The notes below the pieces were generated by a model. The model had not been told where the DNA came from. It made no database searches and was given only the letters and a program-made list of their open reading frames with translations. A DNA stretch of 64,000 nt from Mesorhizobium shangrilense (GTDB taxonomy: Bacteria > Pseudomonadota > Alphaproteobacteria > Rhizobiales > Rhizobiaceae). The stretch is taken from the NCBI RefSeq assembly GCF_028826155.1, contig NZ_JAQGPN010000001.1:4651501-4715500 (forward strand). Direction: 5' to 3'. Of the stretch, positions 15,936 through 24,638 are shown one piece after another. Each line of letters begins with the position of its first letter. The first letter of the stretch is position 1. Made by a program: the position numbers and the translations under genes.

Positions 15936-16233
15936 GAGAAATCCCCTTCGCTTGTTTCGCGGGCGGGTCCGATCAAATAAAAACGGCAACGACGCGTCGG
16001 CTATCGTGGCGCAGCCGGCAACGACGCCCCGCTCGCGCGCGTACAATGCGGAAGGCGGCGGTTTGTTCCGAAGTATTGGCCGATTTGACGTCTGCGCCCT
16101 CGCGGAGCCGGACCGCCGAGTGGACCGAGACGACGATACCCGGTTGACCTCAATCTCGCTGGACTACGATTACAACGGGACGAAGCAATCCCGATGAGGG
16201 ATTGCTTCTGTCCGAGCATCCAGCCTGCGTTTG

Positions 16234-16719
16234 TCAGCCCGCGTGGGTGAGCAGATCGGCATAACGCTGCAGATACAATGGCCAGCCCTGATCGCCCGCG
16301 ACGCCGTCCCGCACGCCCTCCCAGCCGCCGCCATGGCGGTCCAGTTCGCGGTGCTCAATCTCGACGCGGGTCCGGTTCGGTGTCTCGGCGATGAACCGGA
16401 CCTCCCACTCGCTGGTCTTTTCCGGATCGGTCTCGATCTGCCATTGGGGGCTGATGTCCCAGCTGAGCAGCACGCGGTCCGGCGGATCGTAGGCCAACAC
16501 GCGCGCCCAGCGGCATTCGCTGCCATCGGCGCCACGGTCATAAATGTGCCCGCCGACTCGAGGTTCGAACACCGTCTCGGCAATCTCCACGCCGAGCATG
16601 TTGTGCTCTGAAGGTTTGAAATTCCCGAACTCCTCGGTGAAGACCTTGAAGGCGCGCGCAATCGGCGCCTCAACCACAATGGATTGTCTCACAAGCGTGA
16701 CCGCTACATGTCTGTTCAT
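16234..16719 (-). CDS. SRPBCC / AHSA1-like domain protein
   Basis: The 161-residue protein shows the Aha1-type SRPBCC pattern: VVEAPIARAFKVFTEEF near the N-terminus, FEPRVGGHIYDRG in the middle, SWDISPQWQ and TSEWEVRFIAE strands and a C-terminal helix around GWPLYLQRYADLL. The ATG at 16719 overlaps the stop of the upstream arsR gene (ATGA), so translation is coupled. It is the second arsR-SRPBCC pair in this window. Ligand unknown. Confidence 0.87.
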   Translation of the reverse strand: MNRHVAVTLVRQSIVVEAPIARAFKVFTEEFGNFKPSEHNMLGVEIAETVFEPRVGGHIYDRGADGSECRWARVLAYDPPDRVLLSWDISPQWQIETDPEKTSEWEVRFIAETPNRTRVEIEHRELDRHGGGWEGVRDGVAGDQGWPLYLQRYADLLTHAG

Positions 16720-17033
16720 TCTGACTCCTTCGGCGGTTGCTCGACGACCACCTTGTAGGCCGCCAGCGTCTTGCTCCAAAACCGGTCGAGCCAGGCACGC
16801 ATCTGGCCAAGCCCGTGGGGGTCGACGTGATAGACGTTGCTCGCGCCTTTCGGCTCCGCGCGGACTAGGCGCGAATCGCGCAGCACCTTCAGATGCTGCG
16901 AGACCGCTGACTGCGAAACCGGAACCTGCCGGGTGAGCTCGACGACCGAGCGCGGACGCTCCGCGATCAGCTCGAAGATCGTGCGGCGGGTCGGGTCGCC
17001 CAGGGCGGTGAGTTGCGCGGCATCAACAGTCAT
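16716..17033 (-). CDS. ArsR family transcriptional regulator
   Basis: The 105-residue winged-helix protein starts with MTVDAAQLTALGDPTRRTIFEL, has the recognition helix SQSAVSQHLKVLRDS and the wing GASNVYHVDPHGL; no metal-binding cysteines. The promoter sits so close that the ATG is probably the first base of the message (see the adjoining promoter entry). A dyad over the -10 box suggests autorepression. It is coupled to the SRPBCC gene by a 4-base overlap. Confidence 0.88.
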   Translation of the reverse strand: MTVDAAQLTALGDPTRRTIFELIAERPRSVVELTRQVPVSQSAVSQHLKVLRDSRLVRAEPKGASNVYHVDPHGLGQMRAWLDRFWSKTLAAYKVVVEQPPKESE

Positions 17034-17036
17034 GCC

Positions 17037-17068
17037 TAATGATTAGTCGATACTGATTATTATGTCAA
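17037..17068 (-). promoter_or_regulatory. Consensus promoter and dyad operator of the arsR-SRPBCC operon
   Basis: On the minus strand TTGACA (17068-17063) and TAATCA (17045-17040) are separated by exactly 17 bases. Transcription should begin about 6-7 bases after the -10 box, at or next to the ATG at 17033, which implies a leaderless message; no normally placed Shine-Dalgarno is present. An imperfect inverted repeat, TAATGATTAG-N6-CTGATTATTA (17037-17062), covers spacer and -10 box and is the likely ArsR operator. Confidence 0.6.
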
Positions 17069-17347
17069 ACGGGGTCGGTCATCTCACAGTACTCCATGCC
17101 CTGACTTCGACGTCCCGAGATGAACTGTGCAACAGCCGCTGCTGGTCCGGCTCTTTGGGATGATGCGCTCAGGCGCTCGATTTTCGCGCCGCGTGGTCGA
17201 CGCTTACAGGCCGCATGATGGCCTGATGGGCCCGTCAGAACAGATTTTCGGAGGAAGGATTGGCAAAGCATGGCGGGCCAGAACAGCCATGGCGCCCGGC
17301 TCGTCAAAATCGTTGCCGTCTGGGCAATTCATTCTATCGAGAGAAAA
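17069..17347. other. Intergenic sequence without a recognised gene
   Basis: The stretch between the arsR promoter and tRNA-Arg holds only frames without protein-like character. I looked for integrase fragments or a duplicated tRNA 3' end, which would mark an integration site beside the tRNA, and saw none. Confidence 0.4.
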
Positions 17348-17424
17348 TGGCGCGCCCGAAAGGATTCGAACCTCTGACCCCCAGATTCGTAGTCTGGTGC
17401 TCTATCCAGCTGAGCTACGGGCGC
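17348..17424 (-). tRNA. tRNA-Arg, anticodon ACG
   Basis: The 77-base sequence folds as a tRNA: acceptor GCGCCCG paired with CGGGCGC, D-arm with GCTCAGCTGGATAGAGC, anticodon stem CCAGA/TCTGG enclosing loop CTACGAA (anticodon ACG), T-arm containing GGTTCGAATCC, and an encoded CCA end. It decodes CGN arginine codons; the ACG anticodon is normally edited to ICG. Confidence 0.96.
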
Positions 17425-17648
17425 GCAACGGGCGGTCTAGTGACAGCCCCTTCGGATCGGCGAGGCCGCCGACCGCGAACGAGGTGCTACCTAACGACCG
17501 AAGAACCGAATTGCAAGCGCGATTGGGCGATTTTCTTTCATGTGCCAAAATAGCGCCACTCATCCACAGGCTGGCTATGCACGAGGCGCCGCAGCACGCG
17601 GGCGCTTCCCAGTCGCAGGACAGCGCGCACGGCTGGCATGCGCAGCGA
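17425..17648. other. Intergenic region
   Basis: These 224 bases lie between the 5' end of tRNA-Arg and the stop of the histidine kinase gene. They should hold the tRNA promoter; no clear -35/-10 pair or further gene was recognised. Confidence 0.35.
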
Positions 17649-19142
17649 TCAGGCGGGCCGGCGCAGCGCTCCCCTCGCCTCCTCCAGGTTGACCGGCTGG
17701 TCCGGGATAGTGACCGAGAACACGGTGCGGCCGCCGATGCTTTCCACCAGTTCCAGCGCGCCGCCATGGGCGCGCACCAGCTCGTGCGCGATGGCAAGGC
17801 CGAGCCCGGTGCCGCCGCTGCGGGCCGAGCCGTGGAATGCGGTGAACAGGTTTTCCAGCGCCTTCTTCGGCAGGCCCGGACCGGTGTCGGCGACAAGGAT
17901 GCGCGAAACGCTGCCGGTGCGCCCGGCCGAGATGGTGAGGCGACGGACAATCGCCGTCTCCACGTCTCCCGCCATCGCCTGGATGGCATTGCGGCAGAGA
18001 TTGAAGAGCACGCGGAAGAGCTGTTCGGCGTCCGCGTCGACCTCGAAGGCCGGCTCCACGGCGTTGACAAACTCGATCCCGGAGGCTTCGCCGCCCAGGG
18101 CGTCGTGGACGTCCTCGACGAGCCGGCCGAGCTTGAGGCGACGACGCGAAGGCGGCGGCTCGTGGGTGCGGCCATAGGCCAGCACGCCGCTCGAATAGGC
18201 GACGGCGCGATCCAGCGTGCGCACCAGTTTCGGCGCGAGCGACTGCACCGTTGGATCGTTGATCGTACGCAGGCGGTCGGACAAGAGTTGCGCGGACGCC
18301 AGCATGTTGCGCATGTCGTGGTTGATCTTGGAGACGGCGAGACCGAGATCCGCCAGGTGCTTGCGTTCGGCGAGCATCTTCTGCAGCGTCGTCTGCATTC
18401 CGGCGAGCTCGTGCTCGGCGACGCCGATCTCATCGGTCCGGTCGGCCGGCCTGACGATGCTCCCCGGCTCGTCCGGCGCGCGCGAGAAGGCGAGCATGGC
18501 GCTGGTCATGCCACGGATGGGCCTGATCATGATGCGGTCGATCGCCGCGTAGACGAGCACCGCGGTGAAGACGGAGAGCAGCAGAGACACCAGCGCCACA
18601 TTGCGCGAATAGGCGAGCATCGCGTTGCGCAGCCGCCAGTCCGGCATGATCAGTTCGAAGACCTTGTCGCTTTCTCCCACCGTGCCGAAGACGCGGATCA
18701 TGCGCTTGCCGCCGCTGAACAGCGTGTCCAGGGCCGCAGCAACGGAGCCCGGCATGTCGGCGACGTCGACATTGATGTGCTGGTCCACTTCCTGCGGCAT
18801 GTCGGAGACGGCGAGCAGGCGCGACACGCCGTTTTCGTCGCGCACGGCGATCGCCTTGGCGCCGATCGCCAGCAGCACGTCCTTCTGCAGCGAGGGCGAC
18901 GTTTCGGCGGCGTCGTTCTGCAGCAGCACGATGCTGACCGCGGCCGCGGTCGCCAGCCTCTCCTCCAGCCAGCGGATCCGGAAGTTGGCGATCGAGGGTA
19001 CGAAGATAAGGACCTCGGCGACCATCACGAAGACGACCGTGAGCATGAGCAGCTTGGCCGAAAGCCCGCGCGCCAGGGGCACGCTCGTCCTCTCGCCGAC
19101 GTCAGAGCCGGTCGCGGCTTCGGTTGGAGGACTTGCGTCCAT
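17649..19142 (-). CDS. Orphan membrane sensor histidine kinase
   Basis: The 497-residue protein has two membrane segments (about 29-51 and 181-203) flanking a periplasmic domain of about 130 residues, a HAMP linker (residues 200-255), a dimerisation helix with phospho-acceptor His275 in KINHDMRN, and an ATPase domain with NLCRNAIQAM (N box), DTGPGLP (G1) and GGTGLGLAIA (G2). The His box HDMRN is the variant in which the usual Glu is Asp. No response regulator gene is nearby, so its partner is encoded elsewhere. The periplasmic ligand is unknown. Confidence 0.92.
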   Translation of the reverse strand: MDASPPTEAATGSDVGERTSVPLARGLSAKLLMLTVVFVMVAEVLIFVPSIANFRIRWLEERLATAAAVSIVLLQNDAAETSPSLQKDVLLAIGAKAIAVRDENGVSRLLAVSDMPQEVDQHINVDVADMPGSVAAALDTLFSGGKRMIRVFGTVGESDKVFELIMPDWRLRNAMLAYSRNVALVSLLLSVFTAVLVYAAIDRIMIRPIRGMTSAMLAFSRAPDEPGSIVRPADRTDEIGVAEHELAGMQTTLQKMLAERKHLADLGLAVSKINHDMRNMLASAQLLSDRLRTINDPTVQSLAPKLVRTLDRAVAYSSGVLAYGRTHEPPPSRRRLKLGRLVEDVHDALGGEASGIEFVNAVEPAFEVDADAEQLFRVLFNLCRNAIQAMAGDVETAIVRRLTISAGRTGSVSRILVADTGPGLPKKALENLFTAFHGSARSGGTGLGLAIAHELVRAHGGALELVESIGGRTVFSVTIPDQPVNLEEARGALRRPA

Positions 19143-19263
19143 CTTGGCGGCAACGCTCCAAATGCTCGGCTAGGCGCAGCACGGCCCGGCGGCATGCAAT
19201 CGCTTCCAGCATTAGTCCAACCAGCGCCATTTGCCAAACCGTGCGATAGGCCATGCGTGCGGA

Positions 19264-19650
19264 TCATCGGGCCCGGTACGGCCAGAAAAGCCATGCCAGC
19301 CCGGCCGCGGAGACGATCCAGATCGCGACGACGATGGCCACTCCGGCCCGACCGGCCGGGCGCAATGCGCGCCGTTCCGCCTCGGCGCGGAACTCGTCCA
19401 TCAGCTCCGGTGGAACGAGCTTCACCGCGAGCAATATGCCGAGTGGAACGATGATCAGGTCGTCCAGGTAGCCCAGCACCGGCACGAAGTCCGGTATCAG
19501 GTCGACAGGGCTCAGCGCGTAGGCCGCGACGGCGGCGGCGGCCAGCTTTGCGTACCAGGGCACGCGGGGGTCGCGCGCGGCGAGCCACAGCGCCACCACA
19601 TCGCGCTTCATCCGGCCAGCCCAGCGCCTGATCGAACCTCTCGTCGCCAT
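19264..19650 (-). CDS. YkvA family (DUF1232) membrane protein
   Basis: The 128-residue protein carries the DUF1232 hallmark YALSPVDLIPDFVPVLGYLDDL in its middle and a hydrophobic C-terminal segment (about residues 103-124) as membrane anchor. Function unknown. It is divergent from the rpmH operon; the two share the 192-base gap 19651-19842. Confidence 0.9.
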   Translation of the reverse strand: MATRGSIRRWAGRMKRDVVALWLAARDPRVPWYAKLAAAAVAAYALSPVDLIPDFVPVLGYLDDLIIVPLGILLAVKLVPPELMDEFRAEAERRALRPAGRAGVAIVVAIWIVSAAGLAWLFWPYRAR

Positions 19651-19693
19651 GCCGCTGTCCTCCGGAGGCCGCTACCTGCCGTCGCGGCCGCAA

Positions 19694-19722
19694 TTGACTC
19701 GGCACCGGCTTCTCCCTATAAG
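19694..19722 (+). promoter_or_regulatory. sigma70 promoter of the rpmH-rnpA-yidC operon
   Basis: TTGACT (19694-19699) and TATAAG (19717-19722) are separated by 17 bases, a near-consensus promoter 120 bases before rpmH. Transcription should begin near 19729, giving a leader of about 114 bases. Confidence 0.65.
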
Positions 19723-19842
19723 CCGCGCCACGTTCGGACCGCCACTCCGGCGCATGTATTCATTGTGCCCGGGCGGAATGGACCAGCTCCTGTTCCAAGA
19801 GAAACAGATCCAAGAAGGGCCGCACGCCGCGGTATCAAATAA

Positions 19843-19977
19843 ATGAAGCGCACCTATCAACCCTCCAAGCTCGTCCGCAAGCGGCGTCACGGTTTCCGTG
19901 CCCGCATGGCCACGAAGGGCGGACGCGGCGTCATCGCTGCGCGCCGCAACCGCGGCCGCCAGCGCCTGTCCGCCTAG
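19843..19977 (+). CDS. rpmH: 50S ribosomal protein L34
   Basis: The 44-residue, very basic product begins [19 protein letters not shown] and ends GRQRLSA, as in other L34 proteins. It is part of the large ribosomal subunit. It is followed directly by rnpA, the arrangement found across bacteria. Confidence 0.98.
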   Translation: MKRTYQPSKLVRKRRHGFRARMATKGGRGVIAARRNRGRQRLSA

Positions 19978-19990
19978 GCGGACTTCCTCC

Positions 19991-20344
19991 TTGCCGGACA
20001 ACGGCACCCCGCCGCGTCGGCCGCCAGAGCGGCTGCGCAAGCGGGCCGAATTTTTGGCCGTCCGCCGTGGCGAAAAGCGCCGCGGGCGGCTTTTCCTGCT
20101 TGAGGTTCTTGACCGCGGGGACGCCGGGGCGCCCCGCGTCGGCTATACGGTGACCAAGAAGGTCGGCAATGCGGTCGTCCGCAACCGCATCCGCAGACGG
20201 CTGCGGGAGGCCGTGCGCCTTCATGCCGCCGCTGACATGTCCCCCGGCAATGACTATGTGATCGTCGGACGCGAGGAACTGACCTCGACTCCGTTCGCCG
20301 ACATCGCGGCCGAACTTTCCCGACGCATCCGCGGACGCCGATAG
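19991..20344 (+). CDS. rnpA: Ribonuclease P protein component
   Basis: Basic 117-residue protein that binds RNase P RNA and helps mature tRNA 5' ends. The hallmark is [20 protein letters not shown], followed by LREAVR. The start is uncertain: I use the TTG at 19991, 13 bases after the rpmH stop with GGCGGA upstream; an upstream GTG at 19898 would lie inside rpmH. yidC begins 16 bases after the stop. Confidence 0.93.
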   Translation: MPDNGTPPRRPPERLRKRAEFLAVRRGEKRRGRLFLLEVLDRGDAGAPRVGYTVTKKVGNAVVRNRIRRRLREAVRLHAAADMSPGNDYVIVGREELTSTPFADIAAELSRRIRGRR

Positions 20345-20360
20345 CGCAGAGACCTGACAC

Positions 20361-22160
20361 ATGATGGAAAATAACCGCAACTTCTTCATCACCATCGCGC
20401 TGTCGGTGCTGATCCTGACGCTGTGGCAGGTCTTCTTCATGAATCCGCGCATCGAAAAGGAGCGCGAGCAGGCCCGCATCGAAGCCCAGCAGAACGAGCA
20501 GCAGACTCCAGGCCAGACCACCACCCCTGTCGCTCCGGGCGCTACGCCGGGCGTGACCATACCCGGCTCGGACGGCGTCACCGTGCAGGGCCGCGAGCAG
20601 GCGCTCGCCGCCTCGCCCCGCGTCAAGATCGACACGCCGAGCATCTCGGGCTCCATCAATCTCAAGGGCGCCCGCATCGACGACGTGAAGCTGAAGCATT
20701 ACCGCCTCACCGTGGATGACGACTCGCCTAATATCGAGCTTCTCAACCCGTCCTCGCTGGCCAACGGCTTCTACGCCGAGATCGGCTATGTCGGCAGCGC
20801 CGACAGCGGTGCGGTGCCCGGCCCCGACACCGTCTGGACTGTCGAAGGCTCGCCGACGCTGACGCCTGCGACGCCGGTCGTCCTCACCTACACGAACGAG
20901 AAGGGCCTCACCTTCACCCGGCAGATCTCGGTCGACCAGAACTACATGTTCACGGTTACCGATACGGTCGCCAACGCCGGCGGCGCGCCCGTCACGCTCA
21001 GCAACTACGGCCGCGCGACGCGCTTCGACAAGCCGACCCATGCCTCCATCTACGTGTTGCACGAAGGTCTGATCGGCGTGACCGGCGAAGAAGGCCTGCA
21101 GGAGATCAGCTACTCGACCATCGAGGACGACAAGAGCGTCGTGCCCGGCAAGTCGAACGACGGTTGGCTCGGCATCACCGACAAGTACTGGGCGCTTACT
21201 CTGGTGCCGTCCGGCAAGCAGTCCTTCCAGCCGCGCTTCAGCTATCTCGAGGACGGCCGTACCCGCTATCAGTCCGACTTCCTGACCGATCCGCTGACCA
21301 TAGCGCCCGGCCAGTCGCAAACCGTCGAGACGATGGTATTCGCCGGCGCCAAAGAGGTGGCCAAGGTCGACGCCTACGAGACCGAGCGCGGCATCCGTCA
21401 GTTCGAGCTCCTGATCGACTGGGGCTGGTTCTATTTCATCACCAAGCCGATGTTCCACCTCATCGACTGGTTCTACAAGCTGCTCGGCAATTTCGGTCTG
21501 GCCATCCTCGCCACCACCGTCGTCGTCAAGGCCATCTTCTTCCCGCTCGCCAACAAGTCCTACAAGTCGATGGCGAACATGAAGATGGTGCAGCCCAAGC
21601 TCCTCGAGATCCGCGAGAAATACGCGGACGACAAGATGAAGCAGCAGCAGGCGATGATGGAGCTCTACAAGACCGAGAAGATCAACCCGATCGCCGGCTG
21701 CTGGCCGGTGCTCCTGCAGATCCCGGTCTTCTTCGCCCTCTACAAGGTGCTCTACGTCACCATCGAAATGCGGCACGCGCCGTTCTTCGGCTGGATCCAG
21801 GACCTGGCTGCGCCCGATCCGACGTCCATCTTCAACCTGTTCGGATTGCTGCCCTTCGCCGTGCCGGCCTTCCTGCTGATCGGCGTATGGCCGCTGATCA
21901 TGGGCGTCACCATGTTCCTGCAGATGCGCATGAACCCGACGCCGCCCGACCCGACCCAGGCAATGATCTTCAACTGGATGCCGGTTATCTTCACCTTCAT
22001 GCTGGCCTCGTTCCCGGCCGGCCTGGTCATCTACTGGGCATGGAACAACCTGCTCTCCATCATCCAGCAGGGCGTCATCATGAAGCGCCAGGGTGCCAAG
22101 ATCGAGTTGTGGGACAATCTCGCCGGCCTGTTCAAGCGCAAGCCGACGCCAGCCGAATAG
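20361..22160 (+). CDS. yidC: Membrane protein insertase YidC
   Basis: The 599-residue inner-membrane insertase works with or without SecYEG. It has an N-terminal anchor (residues 9-26), a proline/glutamine-rich linker, a large periplasmic domain and, from about residue 345, the conserved YidC/Oxa1 core with FFPLANKSYKSMANMK, NPIAGCWPVLLQIPVFFALYKVL and LPAVPAFLL-like segments. Two hairpins follow the stop codon. It is the third gene of the rpmH operon. Confidence 0.97.
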   Translation: MMENNRNFFITIALSVLILTLWQVFFMNPRIEKEREQARIEAQQNEQQTPGQTTTPVAPGATPGVTIPGSDGVTVQGREQALAASPRVKIDTPSISGSINLKGARIDDVKLKHYRLTVDDDSPNIELLNPSSLANGFYAEIGYVGSADSGAVPGPDTVWTVEGSPTLTPATPVVLTYTNEKGLTFTRQISVDQNYMFTVTDTVANAGGAPVTLSNYGRATRFDKPTHASIYVLHEGLIGVTGEEGLQEISYSTIEDDKSVVPGKSNDGWLGITDKYWALTLVPSGKQSFQPRFSYLEDGRTRYQSDFLTDPLTIAPGQSQTVETMVFAGAKEVAKVDAYETERGIRQFELLIDWGWFYFITKPMFHLIDWFYKLLGNFGLAILATTVVVKAIFFPLANKSYKSMANMKMVQPKLLEIREKYADDKMKQQQAMMELYKTEKINPIAGCWPVLLQIPVFFALYKVLYVTIEMRHAPFFGWIQDLAAPDPTSIFNLFGLLPFAVPAFLLIGVWPLIMGVTMFLQMRMNPTPPDPTQAMIFNWMPVIFTFMLASFPAGLVIYWAWNNLLSIIQQGVIMKRQGAKIELWDNLAGLFKRKPTPAE

Positions 22161-22168
22161 TCGACCTT

Positions 22169-22224
22169 GGGCGGGTGCCTTGCGCGACCCGCCCATGCGA
22201 GCCCGCCTCTGGCTCGCTTTCGTT
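22169..22224 (+). terminator. Tandem hairpins after yidC, likely operon terminator
   Basis: The first hairpin has perfect 8-base arms GGGCGGGT (22169-22176) and ACCCGCCC (22187-22194). The second has 7-base arms GCGAGCC (22197-22203) and GGCTCGC (22211-22217), followed by TTTCGTT. The T-rich tail is short but this is the best terminator-like structure after the rpmH-rnpA-yidC operon. Confidence 0.5.
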
Positions 22225-22529
22225 GCGGCTCCGCGAGAAGCCAGCCGTGACCCCCCTCCCAGCCTGCCCCGCACAACGACTTTGGCGGGCATGCGCCACA
22301 AAGCGCCCATCCTGAAATCAGAGCCATGAGGAAAGCGGTCGGCGGCAGGGCCCAGTGCGTCGCCGAGCGTCGCGCCGCATGGCCGTCTTCCGAAGATGGC
22401 TCAATTCCCTCCGGCACGTTCATGCAGCATGGACCTTGAATAGCGCGCGCGGTCGCGGCTTCATGGCGGCGAGGTCTATCGCCGCCGTCCGACTGGTTCG
22501 CACGGCGCGTCAGGAGGAGGAAAAAGAGT
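22225..22529. other. Intergenic region before the M24-like gene
   Basis: About 300 bases without a recognisable gene. The last 20 bases contain a very purine-rich ribosome binding site (AGGAGGAGG) for the M24-like gene. No promoter stands out. Confidence 0.4.
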
Positions 22530-23894
22530 ATGAACGTCTCTCTGAAGCCGGTCGGCCTGCCCGACTTCGGCCCGCTCGGCGACAAGCCGCAGATTGCGCC
22601 CGACATCTATGAGGCGCGTGTCAAGGCTGCCTACGCGAAGGCCGGATGCGACTGGCTGGCCGTCTACGCCGATCGTGAGCACTTTGCCAACATCGCCTTT
22701 CTGACCGGCTTCGAGCCGCGTTTCGAGGAGGCCTTCCTGCTGCTGGGTCCCGGCGGCGCGCGGGTGCTCCTGACCGGAAACGAATCGAAGGACTACGCAC
22801 CGCTCGCCGGGCTCCCCGGCATGACCGTGCTGCTCGCCCAGACCCTGAGCCTGATGGGACAGGACCGCAGCCAGTTCCCGCGCTTTGCCGAACGGCTGAA
22901 GGATGCCGGCGTCAGCCAAGGCGACACGGTCGGGCTTGTCGGGTGGAAGTACCTCGAGCCGTTCGAGGACGAGGCCCACGAGAGCGCCTTTTACGTGCCG
23001 ACGGTTTACGTACAGGCGTTCCGTCGCGTGGTCGGCGCCAGCGGCGTCCTGCGCGACGCGACGCCCGTCCTTCTGCACCCGGAGAATGGCCTTGCCGTTA
23101 CGATCGACGCCGATCAGATCGCTGCGTTCGAGTGGTCGGCCACGCGCTGCTCGCTGGCGCTCTGGCGCATCGTGGCGGGCGCGCGCGCCGGCGACAGCGA
23201 GTTCGACGCCGTTTCGCGCATGGGCTATGCCGGCGACGCGCTGAACGTCCACACCATGTTTGCGTCCGGCAGCGCGGGCGAGACCATCATCGGCCTGCGC
23301 AGCGCCAGCGCCCGGAAACTCAAGCAGGGCGACGGCGTGACCACTGCCCTCGGGCATTGGGGCGCGCTGTCCTGCCGGGCCGGTCTCCTCGACACCGGCA
23401 ACGATGAGCTCCTGGCACTCGCCAAGGGCTACTTCCAGGGCCTCGTCGCCTGGTACGAGAGCGCCGCAATCGGCAGGGACGGGAACGCCATCCATGAGGC
23501 AGTGCTGGAGACGCTGGCCCGGGCAAACCTGAAGCCCGCGCTGAACTCCGGACATCTCGGCGGCTACGAGGAATGGGTCCACAGCCCCGTGAGGCCCGGA
23601 TCGCAGGACCGGCTCCGCTCGGGAATGCACTTCCAGGTCGATGTCATTCCGACACCGATACCGGCCGGCTGGGCGCTGAACTGCGAAGATCCGGTCGTGC
23701 TGGCCGACGAGACGCTGCGCGCCGAACTCCAGGCACGGCATCCGGCGGCGTTCGCCCGCATCGCCGCGCGCCGCGACTTCATGAAACGCAGCGTCGGCCT
23801 CGATCTTCGGCCGGAGATCCTGCCGCTGTCATCGACGCCGCTCTACTTCGCGCCGTTCTGGCTGAAGAACGACCACGTCCTGGTCCGCGACTGA
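22530..23894 (+). CDS. M24 (aminopeptidase P/creatinase)-like protein, metal site degraded
   Basis: The 454-residue protein has the two-part build of the family: an N-terminal creatinase-like domain and a C-terminal pita-bread domain. A His-bearing motif (NSGHLGGYEEWVHSPV) and GMHFQVDVIP are recognisable. The first two Asp metal ligands, expected near GVTTALGHWGALSCRAG, are absent, so it may bind substrate without peptidase activity. The start has AGGAGGAGG upstream. It sits between yidC and engB, where most relatives have other genes. Biological role unknown. Confidence 0.78.
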   Translation: MNVSLKPVGLPDFGPLGDKPQIAPDIYEARVKAAYAKAGCDWLAVYADREHFANIAFLTGFEPRFEEAFLLLGPGGARVLLTGNESKDYAPLAGLPGMTVLLAQTLSLMGQDRSQFPRFAERLKDAGVSQGDTVGLVGWKYLEPFEDEAHESAFYVPTVYVQAFRRVVGASGVLRDATPVLLHPENGLAVTIDADQIAAFEWSATRCSLALWRIVAGARAGDSEFDAVSRMGYAGDALNVHTMFASGSAGETIIGLRSASARKLKQGDGVTTALGHWGALSCRAGLLDTGNDELLALAKGYFQGLVAWYESAAIGRDGNAIHEAVLETLARANLKPALNSGHLGGYEEWVHSPVRPGSQDRLRSGMHFQVDVIPTPIPAGWALNCEDPVVLADETLRAELQARHPAAFARIAARRDFMKRSVGLDLRPEILPLSSTPLYFAPFWLKNDHVLVRD

Positions 23895-24089
23895 GGATAC
23901 CGCGCCAGGGGCAATACTGGCCCTGTCAGTCGAAGCGTAATAGCCGGAAGCCGGGCGCCTCCGGCTCTGGCCATGTTGAGACGGGATCCCCGCACGCCTC
24001 CTTGCGGCAGCGGCGGCACACACACCACTTGACCGCCGCCCGCTCTCCGTGGATGCCTGTGGCGCATCCGATGTCGAGGGACACTGCCT

Positions 24090-24578
24090 ATGCTCGCCTC
24101 ACTCGCCACCCTGCTGATCTTGCTCGTCGCTCTCGGCTCTGCGCTGATGGCCGGCACCTTCTTCGCCTTCTCCAACTTCGTCATGCCGGCGCTCGGCAAG
24201 CTGCCCGCGGAGCAAGGCATCGCGGCCATGCAGTCGATCGACCGGGTCGTCCTCAATCCCCTGTTCCTGTTCATATTCAGGGGAACTGCCATTGCCGCGG
24301 CAATCCTCGCCCTGATCGTATTCCCGACTATCGGCGAACTGACTTCGATCCTGATCGCTGTTGCGGCGCTCTGCTACATCATCGGCACGTTCGGCGTCAC
24401 GATGGTGTTCAACGTGCCGCTGAACAAGGCGCTGGAAGCGGTGAGCCCCGCATCGGACGAAGGCGCTACCCTCTGGCAGCGCTACCTGAAGGATTGGGTC
24501 TTCTGGAACACAGTCCGCACCGTGCTACCGACCATCGGCCTGATGCTCCTGATGATCAGTTTGCTGGTGAGGGACTGA
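24090..24578 (+). CDS. DUF1772 (anthrone oxygenase-like) membrane protein
   Basis: The 162-residue protein has four hydrophobic segments and the DUF1772 features NVPLNKALEAV and WQRYLKDWVFWNTVRT. Some fungal relatives are anthrone oxygenases, but bacterial members are uncharacterised. It is followed 60 bases later by the acetyltransferase gene on the same strand. Confidence 0.85.
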   Translation: MLASLATLLILLVALGSALMAGTFFAFSNFVMPALGKLPAEQGIAAMQSIDRVVLNPLFLFIFRGTAIAAAILALIVFPTIGELTSILIAVAALCYIIGTFGVTMVFNVPLNKALEAVSPASDEGATLWQRYLKDWVFWNTVRTVLPTIGLMLLMISLLVRD

Positions 24579-24638
24579 GCCCTCTCCACACAGATCACGA
24601 ACCACCACGTCGGTAGCCCCAGACGAAAGAGGGGCGCG

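Noticed and set aside
17348..17648. tRNA-Arg as an integration site for a mobile element
   Set aside because: No integrase, no duplicated tRNA end and no change in gene type on either side.
17127..19454. Very long open frame (about 775 codons) on the + strand opposite the histidine kinase
   Set aside because: It is rich in Arg, His, Asp and Gly with no domain, covers the tRNA on the other strand and lies antisense to a clear kinase gene. High G+C creates such frames.
19974..22310. Open frame of about 778 codons on the - strand opposite rnpA and yidC
   Set aside because: Low-complexity charged composition; the opposite strand encodes clearly recognisable RnpA and YidC.
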